Shown here: piece after piece, positions 51,916 through 63,620 of the stretch
How positions within the stretch are numbered: the stretch's first letter is position 1
Layout of the letters: every line of letters starts with the position of its first letter
NCBI GenBank assembly: GCA_036768485.1
Contig: JAVLUZ010000161.1
Coordinates: 11,849,510-11,913,509, forward strand
Length of the DNA: 64,000 nt
From: Mermis nigrescens
Lineage: Eukaryota; Nematoda; Enoplea; Mermithida; Mermithidae
Direction: 5' to 3'
The notes under the pieces: generated by a model
What the model was told of the DNA's origin: nothing
Databases searched by the model: none
What the model saw: only the letters and a program-made list of their open reading frames with translations
Translations under genes and position numbers: made by a program

Positions 51916-54778
51916 CACGAATTCGACGCGAAGCGCCGGAAAATTTTGAAATTTAACCTTTGTGAAACGCAATTTCGCATTACAAAACTTGTCCAAATTT
52001 GGCGCGGCTTAAGCATCAATAACAAGTAATAAAATTAAATCAATTCGGCGCAAAGCGCCGGAAAATTTTGAGATTCCACCTTTTTTGGAACGCAATTTTG
52101 CATCACAAAAATTATCCGATTTCTACGCGAAGCGCCGGAAAATTTTGAAATTTAACCTTTGTGAAACGCAATTTCGCATTACAAAACTTGTCCAAATTTG
52201 GCGCGGCTTAAGCATCAATAACAAGTAATAAAATTAAATCAATTCGGCGCAAAGCGCCGGAAAATTTGAATTCCACCTTTTTTGGAACGCAATTTTGCAT
52301 CACAAAAATTATCCGATTTCTACGCGAAGCGCCGGAAAATTTTGAAATTTAACCTTTGTGAAACGCAATTTCGCATTACAAAACTTGTCCAAATTTGGCG
52401 CGGCTTAAGCATCAATAACAAGTAATAAAATTAAATCAATTCGGCGCAAAGCGCCGGAAAATTTTGAGATTCCACCTTTTTTGGAACGCAATTTTGCATC
52501 ACAAAAATTATCCGATTTCTGACGCGAAGCGCCGGAAAATTTTGAAATTTAACCTTTGTGAAACGCAATTTCGCATTACAAAACTTGTCCAAATTTGGCG
52601 CGGCTTAAGCATCAATAACAAGTAATAAAATTAAATCAATTCGGCGCAAAGCGCCGGAAAATTTGAGATTCCACCTTTTTTGGAACGCAATTTTGCATCA
52701 CAAAAATTATCCGATTTCTACGCGAAGCGCCGGAAAATTTTGAAATTTAACCTTTATGAAACGCAACTTTGCATTACAAAAATTGTCAGAATTCAGCGCG
52801 GCTTAAGCAACAATAACAAGTGATAAAATTAAATCAATTCGGCGCGAAGCGCCGGAAAATTTTGATGATTTCACCTTTTGAAATGCAATTTTGTATCACA
52901 AAATTATTCGAATTCGGTTCGAAGCGCCGGAAAATTTTGAAATTTAACCTTTGTGAAACGCAATTTTGCATTACAAAAATTGTCCAAATTTGGCGCGGCT
53001 TAAGCATCAATAACAAGTAATAAAATTAAATCAATTCGACGCAAAGCGCCGGAAAATTTTGAGATTCCACCTTTTTTGGAACGCAATTTTGCATCACCAA
53101 AATTATCCGATTTCTACGCGAAGGGCCGGAAAATTTTGAAATTTAACCTTTATGAAACGTGATTTTGCATTACAAAAATTGTCCAAATTTGGCGCGGCTT
53201 AAGCATCAATAACAAGTAATAAAATTAAATCAATTCGACGCAAAGCGCCGGAAAATTTTGAGATTCCACCTTTTTTGGAACGCAATTTTGCATCACAAAA
53301 ATTATCCGATTTCTACGCGAAGCGCCGGAAAATTTTGAAATTTAACCTTTATGAAACGTGACTTTGCATTACAAAAATTGTCCAGAATTCAGCGCGGCTT
53401 AAGCAACAATAACAAGTGATAAAACTAAATCAATTCGGCGCGAAGCGCCGGAAAATTTTATGATTTCACCTTTTTTGAAATGCAATTTTGTATCACAAAA
53501 ATTATTCGAATTCGGTTCGAAGCGCCGGAAAATTTTGAAATTTAACCTTTGTGAAACGCAATTTTGCATTACAAAAATTGTCCAAATTTGGCGCGGCTTA
53601 AGCATCAATAACAAGTAATAAAATTAAATCAATTCGACGCAAAGCGCCGGAAAATTTTGAGATTCCACCTTTTTTGAAACGCAATTTTGCATCACAAAAA
53701 TTATCCGATTTCTACGCGAAGCGCCGGAAAATTTTGAAATTTAACCTTTGTGAAACGCAATTTCGCATTACAAAACTTGTCCAAATTTGGCGCGGCTTAA
53801 GCATCAATAACAAGTAATAAAATTAAATCAATTCGGCGCAAAGCGCCGGAAAAATTTTGAGATTCCACCTTTTTTGGAACGCAATTTTGCATCACAAAAA
53901 TTATCCGATTTCTACGCGAAGCGCCGGAAAATTTTGAAATTTAACCTTTATGAAACGTGACTTTGCATTACAAAAATTGTCAGAATTCAGCGCGGCTTAA
54001 GCAACAATAACAAGTGATAAAACTAAATCAATTCGGCGCGAAGCGCGGAAAATTTTATGATTTCACCTTTTTGAAATGCAATTTTGTATCACAAAAATTA
54101 TTCGAATTCGGTTCGAAGCGCCGGAAAATTTTGAAATTTAACCTTTGTGAAACGCAATTTTGCATTACAAAAATTGTCCAAATTTGGCGCGGCTTAAGCA
54201 TCAATAACAAGTAATAAAATTAAATCAATTCGACGCAAAGCGCCGGAAAATTTTGAGATTCCACCTTTTTTGGAACGCAATTTTGCATCACCAAAATTAT
54301 CCGATTTCTACGCGAAGGGCCGGAAAATTTTGAAATTTAACCTTTATGAAACGTGATTTTGCATTACAAAAATTGTCCAGAATTCAGCGCGGCTTAAGCA
54401 TCAATAACAAGTAATAAAATTAAATCAATTCGACGCAAAGCGCCGGAAAATTTTGAGATTTCACCTTTTTGAAACGAAATTTTGTATCACAAAAATTATA
54501 CGAATTCGGCGCGAAGCGTCGGAAAATTTTGAAATTTAGCCTCTGTGAAACGCAATTTTGCATTACAAAAATCGTCCAAATTTGATGCGGCTTAAGCATC
54601 AATAACAAGTAATAAAATTAAATCTATTTGGCGTGAAGCGCTGGAAAATTTTGAGATTTCACCTTTTTGAAACGCAATTTTGCATTGAAAATTTTGATAT
54701 TTCACCTTTTTGAAACGCAATTTTGCATTACAAAAATTGTCAGAATTCAGCGCGGCCTAAACATCAATAACAAGTAAT
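51916..54778. repeat. 199-bp satellite array with GGCGCGAAGCGCC palindromes
   Basis: Fourteen to fifteen units marked by GCGGCTTAAGCATCAATAAC at about 52000, 52200, 52398, 52597, 52796, 52992 and onward to 54740. Each unit is a dimer of two related halves, both starting with an (A/G)CGCGAAGCGCCGGAAAATTTTG box and an AACGCAATTTTGCAT box. Units fall into variant types (GCTTAAGCAACAATAACAAGTG alternates), hinting at higher-order structure. The ORFs across it are repeat artefacts. Confidence 0.95.
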
Positions 54779-54967
54779 GTATGTATAAAAGACTAGCGTT
54801 TATTTACACATAAAACAGGTGGACAGACAAGTATGTATTTTTATTACATCGATGTGTAGAAGATCACAAAAATACATGTGTTTTATTTTGATCTGACGAA
54901 TTATTATTTTCTCTAAATTAGGCATTACTTACATACTTAAGTATAATCTCTGAATTATGCATTACTT

Positions 54968-56256
54968 ACGAACCGATTTTTAGAGAGCCCAGTAACCGAT
55001 TCGGTTGCCGGGATTTGAAAATCGGTCGTTGGAGATCTAAACATGATTGCTGGACTCCAAAAATCGGTTGCTGAGGTCTCAAAATCGATTGCTAGGGTCA
55101 AAAAATCAGTTAGTGAGATCCGAAAATCGGTTGCTGGGGTCTAAAAATCAGTTGTTGGCTCCGAAAATCGGTTGTTGGGGTCCTAAATTAGTTACTGGGC
55201 TCCAAAAATCAGTTAGTGGGGTCCAAAAATCGGTTGCTATGGTCTGAAAACCGGTTGGTTGGCTCCAAAAATCGGTTGCTGATGTCTATAAATCGGTTGG
55301 TGAGCTCCAAAAATCGGTTGCCGGGGTAAACAAATCAATCTGTGAGCTCGAAAAATTGATTGATGGGTCCTAAGCCGCTTATTGGGCTTAAAAATAGCCT
55401 GTTGGGTTCCTAAATCCCTTATTGGGGTCCGAAAATCAGTTGCTAGGGTCTAAAAGTTGATTGGTTGACTATAAAAATCGATTGCTGGGGTCTGAAAACC
55501 GGTTGGCTAGCTCCAAAAATCGGTTGCTGAGATCTATCAATCGGTTGGTGAGCTCCAAAAATCGGTTGCCGGGGTATACAAATCGGTCTGCGAGCTCGAA
55601 AAAGTGATTGATGGGTCCTAAATCGCTTATTGGGCTTAAAACTCGCCTGTTGGGTTCCTAAATCTGCTATTGAATTAAGAAAATCAGTTGCTGGAGTCTA
55701 AAAGTTGATTGGTTGGCTATAAAAATCGATTGCTGGGGTCTGAAAACCGATTGGTTGGCTCCAAAAATCGGTTGCTGGGGTCTAGAAATCGGTTGGTGAG
55801 CTCGAAAAATTGATTGATGGGTCATAAATCGCTTATTGGGCTTATAAATCGCTTGCTGGGGTCATAAATCCGTTACCGAGGTCTGAAAATCAGTTGCTGG
55901 GGTCTAAAAATTGGTTGGTTGGCTATGAAAACTCGGTTGCTGGAGTCTGTAAACCGGTTGGTTGGCTCCAAAAATCGGTTGCCGGGTTCTAAAACTCGGT
56001 TGTCGGGGTCTAGGAATCGGTAAGTGAGCTCCAAAAATCGGTTGCTGGGGGCTAGGAATCGGTTTTGAGCTCCAAAAACCGGTTGCTGGGGTCTAAAAAT
56101 CAGTTGATGGGCTCCAAAAATTAGTTGAACCCGGCAGCAATTGATTTTTAGAGCCATCCAACCGATTTTTAAATTCCACAAACCGATTTTTGGAGCCCAT
56201 CAACCGACTCTTAGACCCCAGCAACCGATTTTTGGAGCCAACCAATCGATTTTTAC
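54968..56256. repeat. 25-30-bp minisatellite with 250-bp higher-order unit and inversions
   Basis: Consensus GGTTGCTGGGGTCTAAAAATC alternating with GGTTGGTGAGCTCCAAAAATC. A block of nine to ten monomers repeats about every 250 bp (CTGAAAACCGGTTGG at 55244, 55494, CTGAAAACCGATTGG at 55740). From 56129 to 56256 the same monomer is inverted (CAACCGATTTTTGGAGCC), and the first monomer at 54970 is inverted too. Confidence 0.92.
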
Positions 56257-57836
56257 ACCAAAAAAAGTTTATGTACAAAACATAGGGTGCAACTGGTGGA
56301 CCATCCGGCTGGTACCGAAGTTGCTCCGGCTGGTACCCGGTTGAACCCCTTGCCCAGGTATGGCGAAGACAATCGCCGGATCTGCTCGATCTAAAGTAAA
56401 GAATATTGCACAAACAAAATAATCATCAAAAGAGCCGATAACGCGGTGGGTATTTTACTAGCAGCCAGTTTTTCGTATAATCCACGACATGCATCCAACC
56501 GAGTTTACCATAAATCTGCAATTAAGGAAATAAAAATTAAATCAAAAGCGGCCAAAAATTCATGAGATTAATGCGACTGAATAACAATAATGCCAGATGA
56601 GCAGTTGAAGATGTATGGAAAAAATGTGCAAAAGGTACAAACAAATTACACATGCAATCTCAATCAGCGTTGGTACATAATTCTTCCCTATGTATTGGTC
56701 AATCACAATATGCACAACTATGTATAAAACTATTTGAATAAAATCAATTAGTGATTTTGAATAATTTCTTCTATGTATTAATTTATTTATAATATGCAGC
56801 TCATTTCATCAAACTTTAACAGCATTAAAAAACGCCCCAATGCCTACTATGTACAAAATGAACTTTTATGTCACAACGAAAAATTCTGCCGGTATAACGC
56901 AAAAACGAACTATATTAGTGCGATGGGAAATCAAGGGGCTACTACGGATGGTATAGAAGTGAATGAATAATGGAACTTTTCATGCTATTTTTCGCTCGAG
57001 AGAGACCTTCAAGAATAAAAATACGACGATGCAGCTGAAACTTTTTCTTCATCACTACTTAATTTTTCATTGCTACTTACTTTAAGCTAAAAGAAAGCTT
57101 ATCTAAAGTGTTACATAAATACATATAAACTAGTCTTGACGTTTCTACAACATTTACCCTGCGCTTAAGTTTACAAGATTTTACTGATTTCAATCAGACT
57201 ATAGGACACAACATGCTACTCGTAATCAGATGACTGTCACACACAAGCAACCATTACTACACTAAAATCACCTGCGTTTGATAAATGATGAAAATACAAG
57301 CTTCTAACTTATATGATCTACATTGAATCACAACTACAATGGAATTCAACATTATGTGCACTGAAAATTGTAAACCCAAAATTCAAATCTGCTTAGGCCA
57401 TATACAACAAGGAACAGTTTGTTAATATAATATGCAAATAACATAATTGCCACAAGTTTATGTAAATGGCAAGAGGTTAAACCAATCTAAAATCATATGC
57501 ACTTTTAAGCGCCTCTCACTGAAATGCGAAATTGTTGCCAAATTTTACTTATCGGTATCTTTAGAAACGACAACATACGTTATGTACCTATGTTATGCAC
57601 ATATAAATGAATTAAGGTTGAAAATCCCGGATTCGTAACGTCTAGGTGTTAACCCTCTTTCGCTACGTTGATTATGAGTACCTATCCATATGCACTTATG
57701 ATCATACCGTATCCAAAAATGCAACAAAAATACAAGCAAAAAAGAGACTAAAATATAAAAATTACGACAATACCAGTAATCAGCGCGGAACCTAGCTCTA
57801 ATTACATAAGGAAGTTCACCATATAATGGAACTCAC
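56257..57836. other. Mostly unassigned sequence
   Basis: 56280-56360 has a fragment with GGCTGGTACCGAAGTTGCTC and CCTTGCCCAGGTATG, also seen in part at 51497-51545, a further short-element end. The rest is AT-rich. A plus-strand ORF at 57447-57638 has no supporting signals. Confidence 0.4.
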
Positions 57837-57956
57837 TTCAATTAAAATTGTATCTAACTCTTTGCTTGGTTTATCCTCAATTAAGTTCTTCAAGTACTTC
57901 AATGCGCGTCCATAATGCTCGTGGATTACTGCATGTTTGACACAAAACAGTGCCAC
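57837..57956 (-). CDS. Internal exon of an unidentified host gene
   Basis: Between an acceptor with a good pyrimidine tract (TTTCTTACTCTTAAG) and a near-perfect donor (GAA|GTGAGT, 57836) the minus strand has a 120-nt phase-0 exon: VALFCVKHAVIHEHYGRALK, YLKNLIEDKPSKELDTILIE. Regular spacing of hydrophobic residues (Y-x-RALKYLKNLI) suggests a TPR-like helical hairpin. Neighbouring exons were not found with confidence; KLKEFYLAASSLHKLSFATT at about 58000-58085 on the same strand may belong. Confidence 0.55.
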
Positions 57957-59377
57957 CTTAAGAGTAAGAAATCGCAAGTTGATCACTGTCAGATAATATT
58001 ATTCAGAATCGTCGTAGCAAATGATAACTTGTGTAATGAAGACGCAGCGAGATAAAATTCCTTTAATTTAGAACTTTATCTATGTCATTATTTCATTAGT
58101 AGAAGATATGTACGAAGCAGAAATATCAACTCTTTTATCACACGTGTACTGAAAAGTCAAACAGACAGGCTTTGAAAGGAAATTTCCGGGCATATGAAAC
58201 ATTTTCTGCATCGTTCTTGTGAACAATCGTAATATGCACTCTTTTTTGCACGAGACAAAGATTTTAGGGCTCGTACAAAGATTTTTGTAGCGATCTTAGT
58301 ACACCTTTGTACACAAAGTATAGGCAGTTTTTGGCCGATTTTTCATCGTACAATAAATTCGGGCTTTTGTACAAAAAAAACAGCAGTAACACGTATTGTC
58401 TTGTCACAATTTTTAATTTTGAGTCACTCGAAATGATTAATAATTGTCAGTACTGTTTGTCCATAATGTGCTTGAAATTGAGTCAAAATAAATTATAATG
58501 CGAAATATTTAAGGCGCCATTGGTACATTTTCAGGTTTTTTATCGTTTAAAGCGATATAACAACCAAAAAAGAACTAAAAAATTTCAAAACGCGGTCTTA
58601 TCGCATGAAAGAATCTTATATAATTCATTTTGATCGCTATCATTATTTGACTTGCGAAATTTATTTACTAGCTTTATTTTAATAGATCTTAATTTCTAAG
58701 ACCTCATCCCTGCGAATACTGACATCGCATGTAGACGTACATACGCCATGCCAATTATTATCTTCCATATAAAAGAATCAAGAAACAATATCGAAGCAAA
58801 ATTTTATTTATTTTACATTGAGCGATTACGATAGTTTGATTAATATTATTCTTAAAAGACTCGCCATCAAATCATTTCGTCGTACAAGTACATCTCTAGG
58901 GGGATAGATGGCACATGCCCCCTTCGAAATGAAATATGAGAATGAATTTTTTCTTAACTCCTTGTTTGCCCTTTAGTCAAAAATCGCAAAAAAAATTTCC
59001 GGCGCTTCGCGCCGAATTTCATAATTATAATTAGAGTCTACGTAGTCCCAAGCGCGCGGTTTAAACACTCTATTTTTAGTCTTTAAACAACCTAAAGCGT
59101 ATTTTGCATCTACGTCTACTGTTCTGCACAAGTTTTATGCAGAAAATGAGATTTGTTCAAAAGGGCGTCCATTGAAATCTCACCATATTAAAGGCATCTC
59201 TGCGTAGCAAAATTTACAAAGTGTACATCTCTAGTGGTCGTAAAAGGTCTATTTTAATTCATCATCTGGTCCCCCGTTGGTTTTTAAAAATTTTGGTTTG
59301 TGCCCCTCAACAAAATCCTTAACACAGGCCTGACGTTGCCCATATGTATTTGAACAGATGATTTTGAAGCATGCACC
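57957..59377. other. Mostly unassigned sequence with transposon fragments
   Basis: 58240-58330 is a fragment of family F; 58995-59025 holds TTTCCGGCGCTTCGCGCCGA, the satellite/family E motif. No clear exon. Confidence 0.4.
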
Positions 59378-59664
59378 TTAAATCATATCCGAAAAACACA
59401 GAACGATAGAAAGAGCTAAGTGAGATAGCACACCATTTCTCAGGGTACTTCGATTAAAAATCGAAAAACGATTAGAAAAAATTGAAATACCAATAAGCCA
59501 AAACATTTCGCCATATTCATTAAGGCTTTCGAACAGAAAATTGCGAGCAGCTCGTTTTGCAGTTCGGAAAGTGTTTCGAATTTCGCTAAAACCATTAAAA
59601 TAGGAAAAACGAGAAGCAACTAATGGCATCGCTTTCGTGCAATCGGTTAACAGAGACATTTGAT
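59378..59664 (-). CDS. Candidate exon or short ORF
   Basis: The minus strand from an AG at about 59672 is open through MSLLTDCTKAMPLVASRFSY, FNGFSEIRNTFRTAKRAARN and FLFESLNEYGEMFWLIGISI to TAA at 59378. A cluster of basic residues precedes one hydrophobic stretch (FWLIGISIF). It might be a later exon of the gene with its first exon at 59787-60220, but the phase does not join simply. Unidentified. Confidence 0.3.
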
Positions 59665-59786
59665 TATGTAGACTAGCGAGTTAGGCAAAAAAAGTGCTGG
59701 TTTATGTGTCGAACAAAATAAGTTAAAGCGGAAATCCTATGCCAAAAATCAAAACAAACATAAAAAGTAAACCGCTGGAAACCTTG

Positions 59787-60220
59787 GGATCCGTCGGTTG
59801 GCAAAATTTCATCATTTGCGCAAAAATGTTATCCAGTTCGCGCACCGTGGCTTCTAACGAGCTGTTCGAGTTTGTCGACAGCGGTTCGTCGTCGGCGTTT
59901 GCCGCTGAACGATCGTTGACATTTACCGCTGACAGATCGTCGACGTTTGCCGCTGGCAGATCGTCGACTTTTAGCGGCACATCGTCAACGTTTGCCGTTG
60001 GCAGATCGTCGACGTTTGCCGCTGACAAATCGTCAACGCTTGCTGCTGATGTACCGCCGACGTTTGCCGCTGACAGATTGTTGACGTTTGCCGCTGGAAA
60101 ATCGTTGGCTTCGCCGCTGATGTTCGGTGCCGACGGCTCGCAACCTGCTTTTCTGGACGGCGAATCGATCGAAAGTCGATCGACAACGCTATGTGTCGAA
60201 GAATTGCTGGTTGCGTTCAT
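59787..60220 (-). CDS. Candidate first exon: protein with 8-residue NVDDLPAA repeats
   Basis: From ATG at 60220 the minus strand reads MNATSNSSTHSVVDRLSIDS, then SRKAGCEPSAPNISGEANDF and 12 or so repeats of AANVDDLP/S (24 bp each), then LEATVRELDNIFAQMMKFCQ and PTDPK. The frame goes on to VSSGLLFMFVLIFGIGFPL and TAA, or it splices at AAG|GTTTCC (59786), a weak donor. Repeats vary at codon level but keep the acidic DD and small residues, supporting translation. Function unknown. The plus-strand Ser/Thr/Ala ORF is its shadow. Confidence 0.5.
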
Positions 60221-60502
60221 TTGAAGCGGATTTTCAATCAACGCGTTCAATTTAACGTTATTCCTATTAATTTGAATTCACTTATTTTTACTATAATCAA
60301 GGCATTTTAGGTTCAAACCACACTAATGAATGGTTTCTGGTACAAAGTTTTTCTGCCGATCGGACTTGCGCGAGCAAGAATTTTAAAGAAGGAGCCATTT
60401 GCATACGTTTGTAAATTTTGTTTGTGCGAATGGGATACTGTACTTAAAACTGCAAAAATTGTTGAAGCTAGACATGCAGGTGGGATAGGAGTGGGTTAAG
60501 AC

Positions 60503-60739
60503 AACACGTGGGCGTAAGGGGAGGGGTTTGGGGTATGCACCCCCAGAAGGCCGAATACCCCCAGCATTCAATTTTTGAAATTTTTTTTCGTTTTTTTCGC
60601 AATTTTTTGATGCTAATGGATAGTGCTCGATGAGAAACGATGAAAATGGTGTTTTTCACCATACTACATTTTTAAGACCATTTTTTGACCTTTGAAAAAC
60701 CCTGCAACCCCTCCAGAATTTTGGTGCGGCCCACCTATG
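60503..60739 (+). mobile_element. Family A short element
   Basis: AACACGTGGGCGTAAGGGG to GCGGCCCACCTATG; flanks GTTAAGAC and GTTTAAAC agree at 6 of 8. Confidence 0.82.
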
Positions 60740-60871
60740 GTTTAAACCTCCCAGAATGGAAAAATAGGATATTTTCTGGAGAAAGTGAGGCAAAATGAAG
60801 GCTAAAAATAGATTAAAATTGAAAAATTTATTCATTCGAAAGTGATTTAAATCGACTAGAAACCGTGTGAT

Positions 60872-61470
60872 CAGGCGTGTAACCTGCCAGGGGCGGGGCC
60901 GCCCCCCAAATTGAATGAATACTTCTATTTTTCACAAGGGTCTCCCAGAGGAAAAATCAAAAATTCTCGAAGTCTACTAAAAGGACAGCCAAAAATAGTT
61001 TCTAGCACACTTTTGAGCTACTAAACTCGAAAATTTCCGGCGCTTCGCGCTGGATTTCTTATTTTATATCTTATTTCGTACCTGAGAAGCCCAGATTTAA
61101 GTTAAAAATAGTGAATATGTCAAAAATTTTGGGCGCTTCGTGCCGATTTATTATTTTCTTCATTAGTTCTCTTTGCAAAAGCGCGAAATTAAATGCAAAG
61201 ACAAGTGTTTGGAAATGTTTTGATGTAAGCTCTGACATATTAAGAAATTAGTCGCTCAGATAGCTTAAAAGATGGATTTTTGATATCCAAGTTTGCCATT
61301 AAGCAAGAAAGTTTTTCAATTTTTTAAAATTTTTTCTTCACCATAGCATAGATCTCGTCGAGAAACGCTCCAAAATACCATTATTTACATATCTCCGAAC
61401 GGTTCTCGAGATATAGGACTTCAAAAATTTCGCACTCTCCCTCTCGAAATGAATCCTGGTTACACCCCTG
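60872..61470. mobile_element. Family E hAT-like element, near complete
   Basis: Ends CAGGCGTGTAACC and GGTTACACCCCTG are inverted copies of CAGGGGTGTAACC, a hAT-type terminus. About 600 bp, non-coding, with two GGCGCTTCG(C/T)GC boxes (61031, 61133) that also define the 199-bp satellite. Target duplication not clear. Confidence 0.75.
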
Positions 61471-62396
61471 AGCGTAATAATGTACTTTTAACGCTATTCT
61501 AACGCTTATACTAGTTTTTGAGGTCAGTTTTACCCGAAAAAGCTCAAATTTTGACCCTCATTGATCGACTGACCCCCCAGATCGACCAAGCTGTGCAGTG
61601 CATCTATGGCTGAGGCTCGATGGTTGCTAATGAGGGTGTGAAGAATAAAAGCGTTATTGCATAATGAAATAAAACGAAGCATTCCCAATAAACAAACGAA
61701 GCATTCCAAATAAACATGTTTCATGGAATTTCGGAAGGACGTTCGTATTGAGCTTGACATCTGCAAGAAGAGTAAATCTGAAGAGACCGACGAAATACCC
61801 CTGATAAATCATAATATCCTAATTTCCAAAAAGTCTTAGGTAGAGTACTGATTGAAGTGTATACACGTAACAGAAGGTTTGGGGATCGTCACGCTAGGTC
61901 AGCCAATGTTTTCAACCCCTTCCCCTTTTATAGCAAAATTTGCGTTTTAAGTCATTTTTTGATATTTTTGCCATTTTTGACCAAAAAATCATTTGTTACC
62001 CCTCCAACAATCGGCTGCCCCTGCCTAAATTTTGAGTTATTGCATATCTGTTGAAGTGTCATTAGCAATTTACTAGCTAGAAATTATTAGTCATGTGTTT
62101 ATACAACACATATCTTCGGTAAAACTTCAAAAAAGTTTCTTACTTTTGTTAAATAAGGAATGTACATACATAAGAAAATAATAAGATGTGTGAAAAACTG
62201 TTTGCAGGATGTAAAATTTAATTTGAAATAGTTACATACATCTAAGCATTTACGAAGCATTGTGCCTTCTTAAAACGTAACAGAAATCCAAATTCGATGG
62301 TCCGGGGGGTCCGGAATATCAAAAAGTCAGTAATAATTTAAATAGAGTGAAATCGAAGATTGAAATTTCAATAAATACAATTTATCACTGTTTTAG
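61471..62396. other. Repeat-derived and unassigned sequence
   Basis: 61495-61612 matches the CTGTGCATCTATG family (6115-6190, 43900-44000). 61890-62050 is another G/C-run repeat (CTCCAACAATCGGCTGCCCC). The rest is AT-rich, no exon. Confidence 0.45.
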
Positions 62397-62532
62397 TCAC
62401 TTGATTCTTAAAGTACGAACTACTACGATACTGGCCTCTTTCTATTCCACATATCCTGCTAGAATGAAGGACAAAATCAAGCCACCTCCTCCAATCATAA
62501 ATTGCAAGACCGTTATTCAATCCACAAAATAA
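62397..62532 (+). CDS. Candidate last exon on the plus strand
   Basis: After an acceptor TCACTGTTTTAG the frame (one base from the previous exon) reads HLILKVRTTTILASFYSTYP, ARMKDKIKPPPPIINCKTVI and QSTK, then TAA, with AATAAA at 62531-62536 overlapping the stop. Basic and proline-containing. It is tail-to-tail with the minus-strand exon at 62892. Unidentified; could be chance. Confidence 0.33.
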
Positions 62533-62891
62533 TAAAGCTCGACCTTAAATTCCATCATGTAAATCTTAGCCTACCAGCAACATTATAATTTACCAATTTT
62601 CAGGTTATTCACTTTAAAATTTTACCAGCCGTGCGTTTTATTTATTTTTAACTGTTATGTAGTCAAACAGAAAAACGCAATCTGGGATGGACGAATTGTA
62701 TCTATCAATTCAGCGACGGTATGCGTAAATTTATTACGTTGAGAGAGTACGACCAATCTCCTAAAACACCAGTTTTTCTAATTATTCAAACCTGCGTTCA
62801 ATAGACACAATGTTTATTACTGGAAATGAGCATTTTAAAGATCAGTATTATAGACATAGATTTCGTACTGTAATTGAGCATATAAGAGAAA

Positions 62892-63159
62892 TTATACTAA
62901 CGATTGGGAATCGCCGACAATGTAGGACGTCGATTCAGGGTTAAAATGACATTGTTCAGAATCCATGTTGTCATGGATCGTGGCACTGCAGTCCAAAGTA
63001 GTTGTGGAGTTGGCGTTTGCAAACGATTTCAACTGAGACACATTTTGAATCAATGCACTGTTGGCAGTTTCTGGAGAATTCCACAGCAGAAAATCAGCAA
63101 TGCACAAGCCTTTGTTTAGCAAACTATCAATCAATATCAAACGTTTCGATGCCATTTCA
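62892..63159 (-). CDS. Candidate last exon of an unidentified host gene
   Basis: After an acceptor CATTTTTCAG (63160) the minus strand reads EMASKRLILIDSLLNKGLCI, ADFLLWNSPETANSALIQNV, SQLKSFANANSTTTLDCSAT and ends GDSQSLV with TAA. AATAAA lies about 80 nt downstream (near 62812). A helical N-terminal part and a Ser/Thr/Asn-rich tail. Residues read upstream of 63160 come from the family F repeat. An internal donor (TTA|GTATAA) is an alternative to the stop. Confidence 0.48.
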
Positions 63160-63210
63160 CTGAAAAATGTCGCAACTGAAATCGTTCTGAATACAGATAA
63201 GAAGCAGTGT

Positions 63211-63620
63211 GTTTTGTGTACAAGATCCGTTTGTACATGTACAAAGATGGTCCCCAAAAGTCTTTGTACATTTTGTACACACAAATTTTTGGGTACTATA
63301 ATATGGTACAGTAGCGATTTTAGCACGGCAAAAACGAGTTGTTCGACTTTCTGGTAGTTTATTTTAGCTAATTTATGGGTCTCTTAGGGCAAAAATCACT
63401 AAGAATCGTCTCCGAAAAATTTGACATTTTTTCCTTTTGAAATGCAATTTATGCCATTATAAAGTTATAAAGAATACACAATTACTCATTTCGGCGCGAA
63501 GCGTCGAAAATTTTTGCGAATTTCAGACCTTTTTTGCAATTTTTGTCTTCCCAAAAAATCTTTTTACGTGTACAAAGATAGTCCCGAAAAGTCTTCTTAC
63601 ATCGGGAAAAATCATTGCTG
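63211..63620. repeat. Family F dispersed repeat
   Basis: Colinear with 45612-46045: GATCCGTTTGTACATGTACA, GTCCCCAAAAGTCTTTGTAC, TATGGTACAGTAGCGATTTT, TTCGGCGCGAAGCGTCGAAA, AGTCCCGAAAAGTCTTCTTA. Non-coding. Confidence 0.78.

Noticed and set aside
52820..54608. Several 60-70-codon ORFs in the satellite
   Set aside because: They recur once per repeat unit with frameshift differences, so they are products of the repeat.
51916..56256. CRISPR array
   Set aside because: Repeat unit of 199 bp or contiguous 25-30-bp monomers without unique spacers, in a eukaryotic context with spliced genes.
62892..63326. 144-codon single-exon gene
   Set aside because: The first 50 or so residues come from the family F repeat; only the part after the acceptor at 63160 is kept.
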